Assembly: GCA_027604005.1 (NCBI GenBank)
Contig: JADGJT010000339.1
Location: forward strand, 1 to 19,082
DNA: 19,082 nucleotides
Reading direction: 5' to 3'
Origin: Dinochytrium kinnereticum
Taxonomy: Eukaryota > Chytridiomycota > Chytridiomycetes > Chytridiales > Chytridiaceae
Shown: positions 18,243 through 19,082 of the stretch, in pieces
Layout of the letters: each line of letters opens with the position of its first letter
Position numbering within the stretch: the stretch's first letter is position 1
The notes under the pieces: model-generated
Database searches by the model: none
Told to the model about the DNA's origin: nothing
Seen by the model: the letters and a program-made list of their open reading frames with translations, nothing else
Made by a program: the position numbers and the translations under genes

Positions 18243-19082
18243 ATTGTAAAGGAAACCTCCGTTGCCGCAAGTCATGCTGTATCTGAATCTTCTTCCTAAT
18301 ATGCTTATATTATTGTATTTTTTTTCTTCGATATTTTTTCCGGCTTTCTCTTTTATAAGGGAGATCTGTCTTTCCTATCTTGTCGTTTTTTTATCCTCTT
18401 TGGGCCCTCCATAGCTCCGGTAGTTACAATCTTTCAGACAAGTCTTCTTCTTTACTCTTTTCTATGGTCGCGATTCTGTCTCTTTTCATTTTAGAACTCC
18501 TATTCAATTGATTCTAAAGCAGTCTCTTGTTGAATCTCACTCAAATAAGGGACGAAGATATCATTGGGTTTGCTTTGGCGTGTGCCTGCTCTTCCTTTCT
18601 CCTACTATATCTTTTTCGTGCCTCAACTTACGCACCCCCCGCTAGTCGTCCACTCAATCCCGTCTATTTCTTAAACCTCTTTCTGACGTCCTTAGCCTTT
18701 ATGTTAAGGTCTGACTTTCTCTTTGCTTGCATCCATTTTTGGTGTTTGTGCAAGTTTTCCCTTCTATTTGGCGGATGTAGCCTCTACTTCGTCCTTGCTG
18801 TTGTACTCTTTTTCTTTTTTTTTCTTTCTTTCTTCCTATCGATTCTTTTCATTATGCTGTTTGATTTTTTGTTTTTTTTTTCTGTGTTTATGGTTGTTTT
18901 TTTTACATTAGGTACAAGCACAGGGGGTTTTTGTGTTGTTTTTTTGTTTTTGATTTTTTGAAGTTTGTCTTTTTTTTAACGCTCATGGATCATCTTAATA
19001 CACCCCTGTTTACGTATCGTTTACTCTTTCTTTTCTTTTTGATACTGCCTCAGACTGAGCCCGGTTGACTCCCTTTTTTTTT
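18243..19082. other. T-rich 3' flank without a supported gene
   Basis: About 840 bases, strongly T/pyrimidine-rich on the plus strand, with many runs of 6 to 10 T, reaching the window end. A 144-residue open frame (18527-18961) is almost all Phe/Leu/Ser/Val, which is what T-rich DNA encodes by default, so I do not call it. The first part is the 3' end of the SH3 gene. No tRNA, repeat unit or inverted repeat was seen. Confidence 0.5.

Noticed and set aside
18527..18961. 144-residue very hydrophobic frame that looks like a multi-pass membrane protein
   Set aside because: Phe/Leu/Ser/Val content is the default product of T-rich DNA; no family pattern, and the T-runs continue beyond it.
1..19082. 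tRNA, rRNA, CRISPR arrays, transposon ends
   Set aside because: None seen on reading both strands; no terminal inverted repeats or transposase motifs around the tandem array.

Overview
The window reads as nuclear DNA of a zoosporic (flagellated) fungus, most likely chytrid-like. Genes are compact and intron-rich: I placed 34 introns of 40 to 215 nt in five genes, 33 of them GT-AG. The gene content is fungal in style: a DH-PH RhoGEF, a membrane SH3 protein and a mitochondrial GUF1. It also includes Kintoun/DNAAF2, an axonemal-dynein assembly factor that is kept only in lineages with motile cilia. No species can be named from this window alone.

Layout. (1) Positions 1-3908 hold three tandem, intronless, same-strand paralogs of a small secreted protein I do not recognise. 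The first is cut by the window edge. Copies 1 and 2 are nearly identical except for a scrambled central segment, and almost all codon differences between them change the amino acid. (2) Positions 4233-7267 (minus strand) hold two HSP90 co-chaperone genes head-to-tail: Kintoun upstream and p23/Sba1 downstream. (3) Positions 7986-12405 (plus strand) hold a 13-exon RhoGEF with DH and PH domains, a second PH/RanBD-like domain and a long disordered C-terminal half. One of its introns appears to be GC-AG. (4) Positions 12855-15988 (minus strand) hold a 12-exon GUF1/LepA-type mitochondrial translation GTPase, convergent with the RhoGEF gene. (5) Positions 16587-18242 (plus strand) hold a single-pass membrane protein with a cytoplasmic SH3 domain, divergent from GUF1. 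(6) Positions 18243-19082 are a T-rich tail with no gene that I can support.

How the genes relate. p23 and Kintoun act in the same process, HSP90-assisted folding, and Kintoun does so for dynein heavy chains. The RhoGEF and the SH3 membrane protein would both suit cortical or actin signalling, but adjacency alone does not link them. The secreted family is the most unusual part: a conserved leader, an acidic front half, a hypervariable centre and a basic four-cysteine C-terminal domain, with a substitution pattern that suggests diversifying selection. All exon models come from reading splice sites and protein family patterns by eye. No database search was run.
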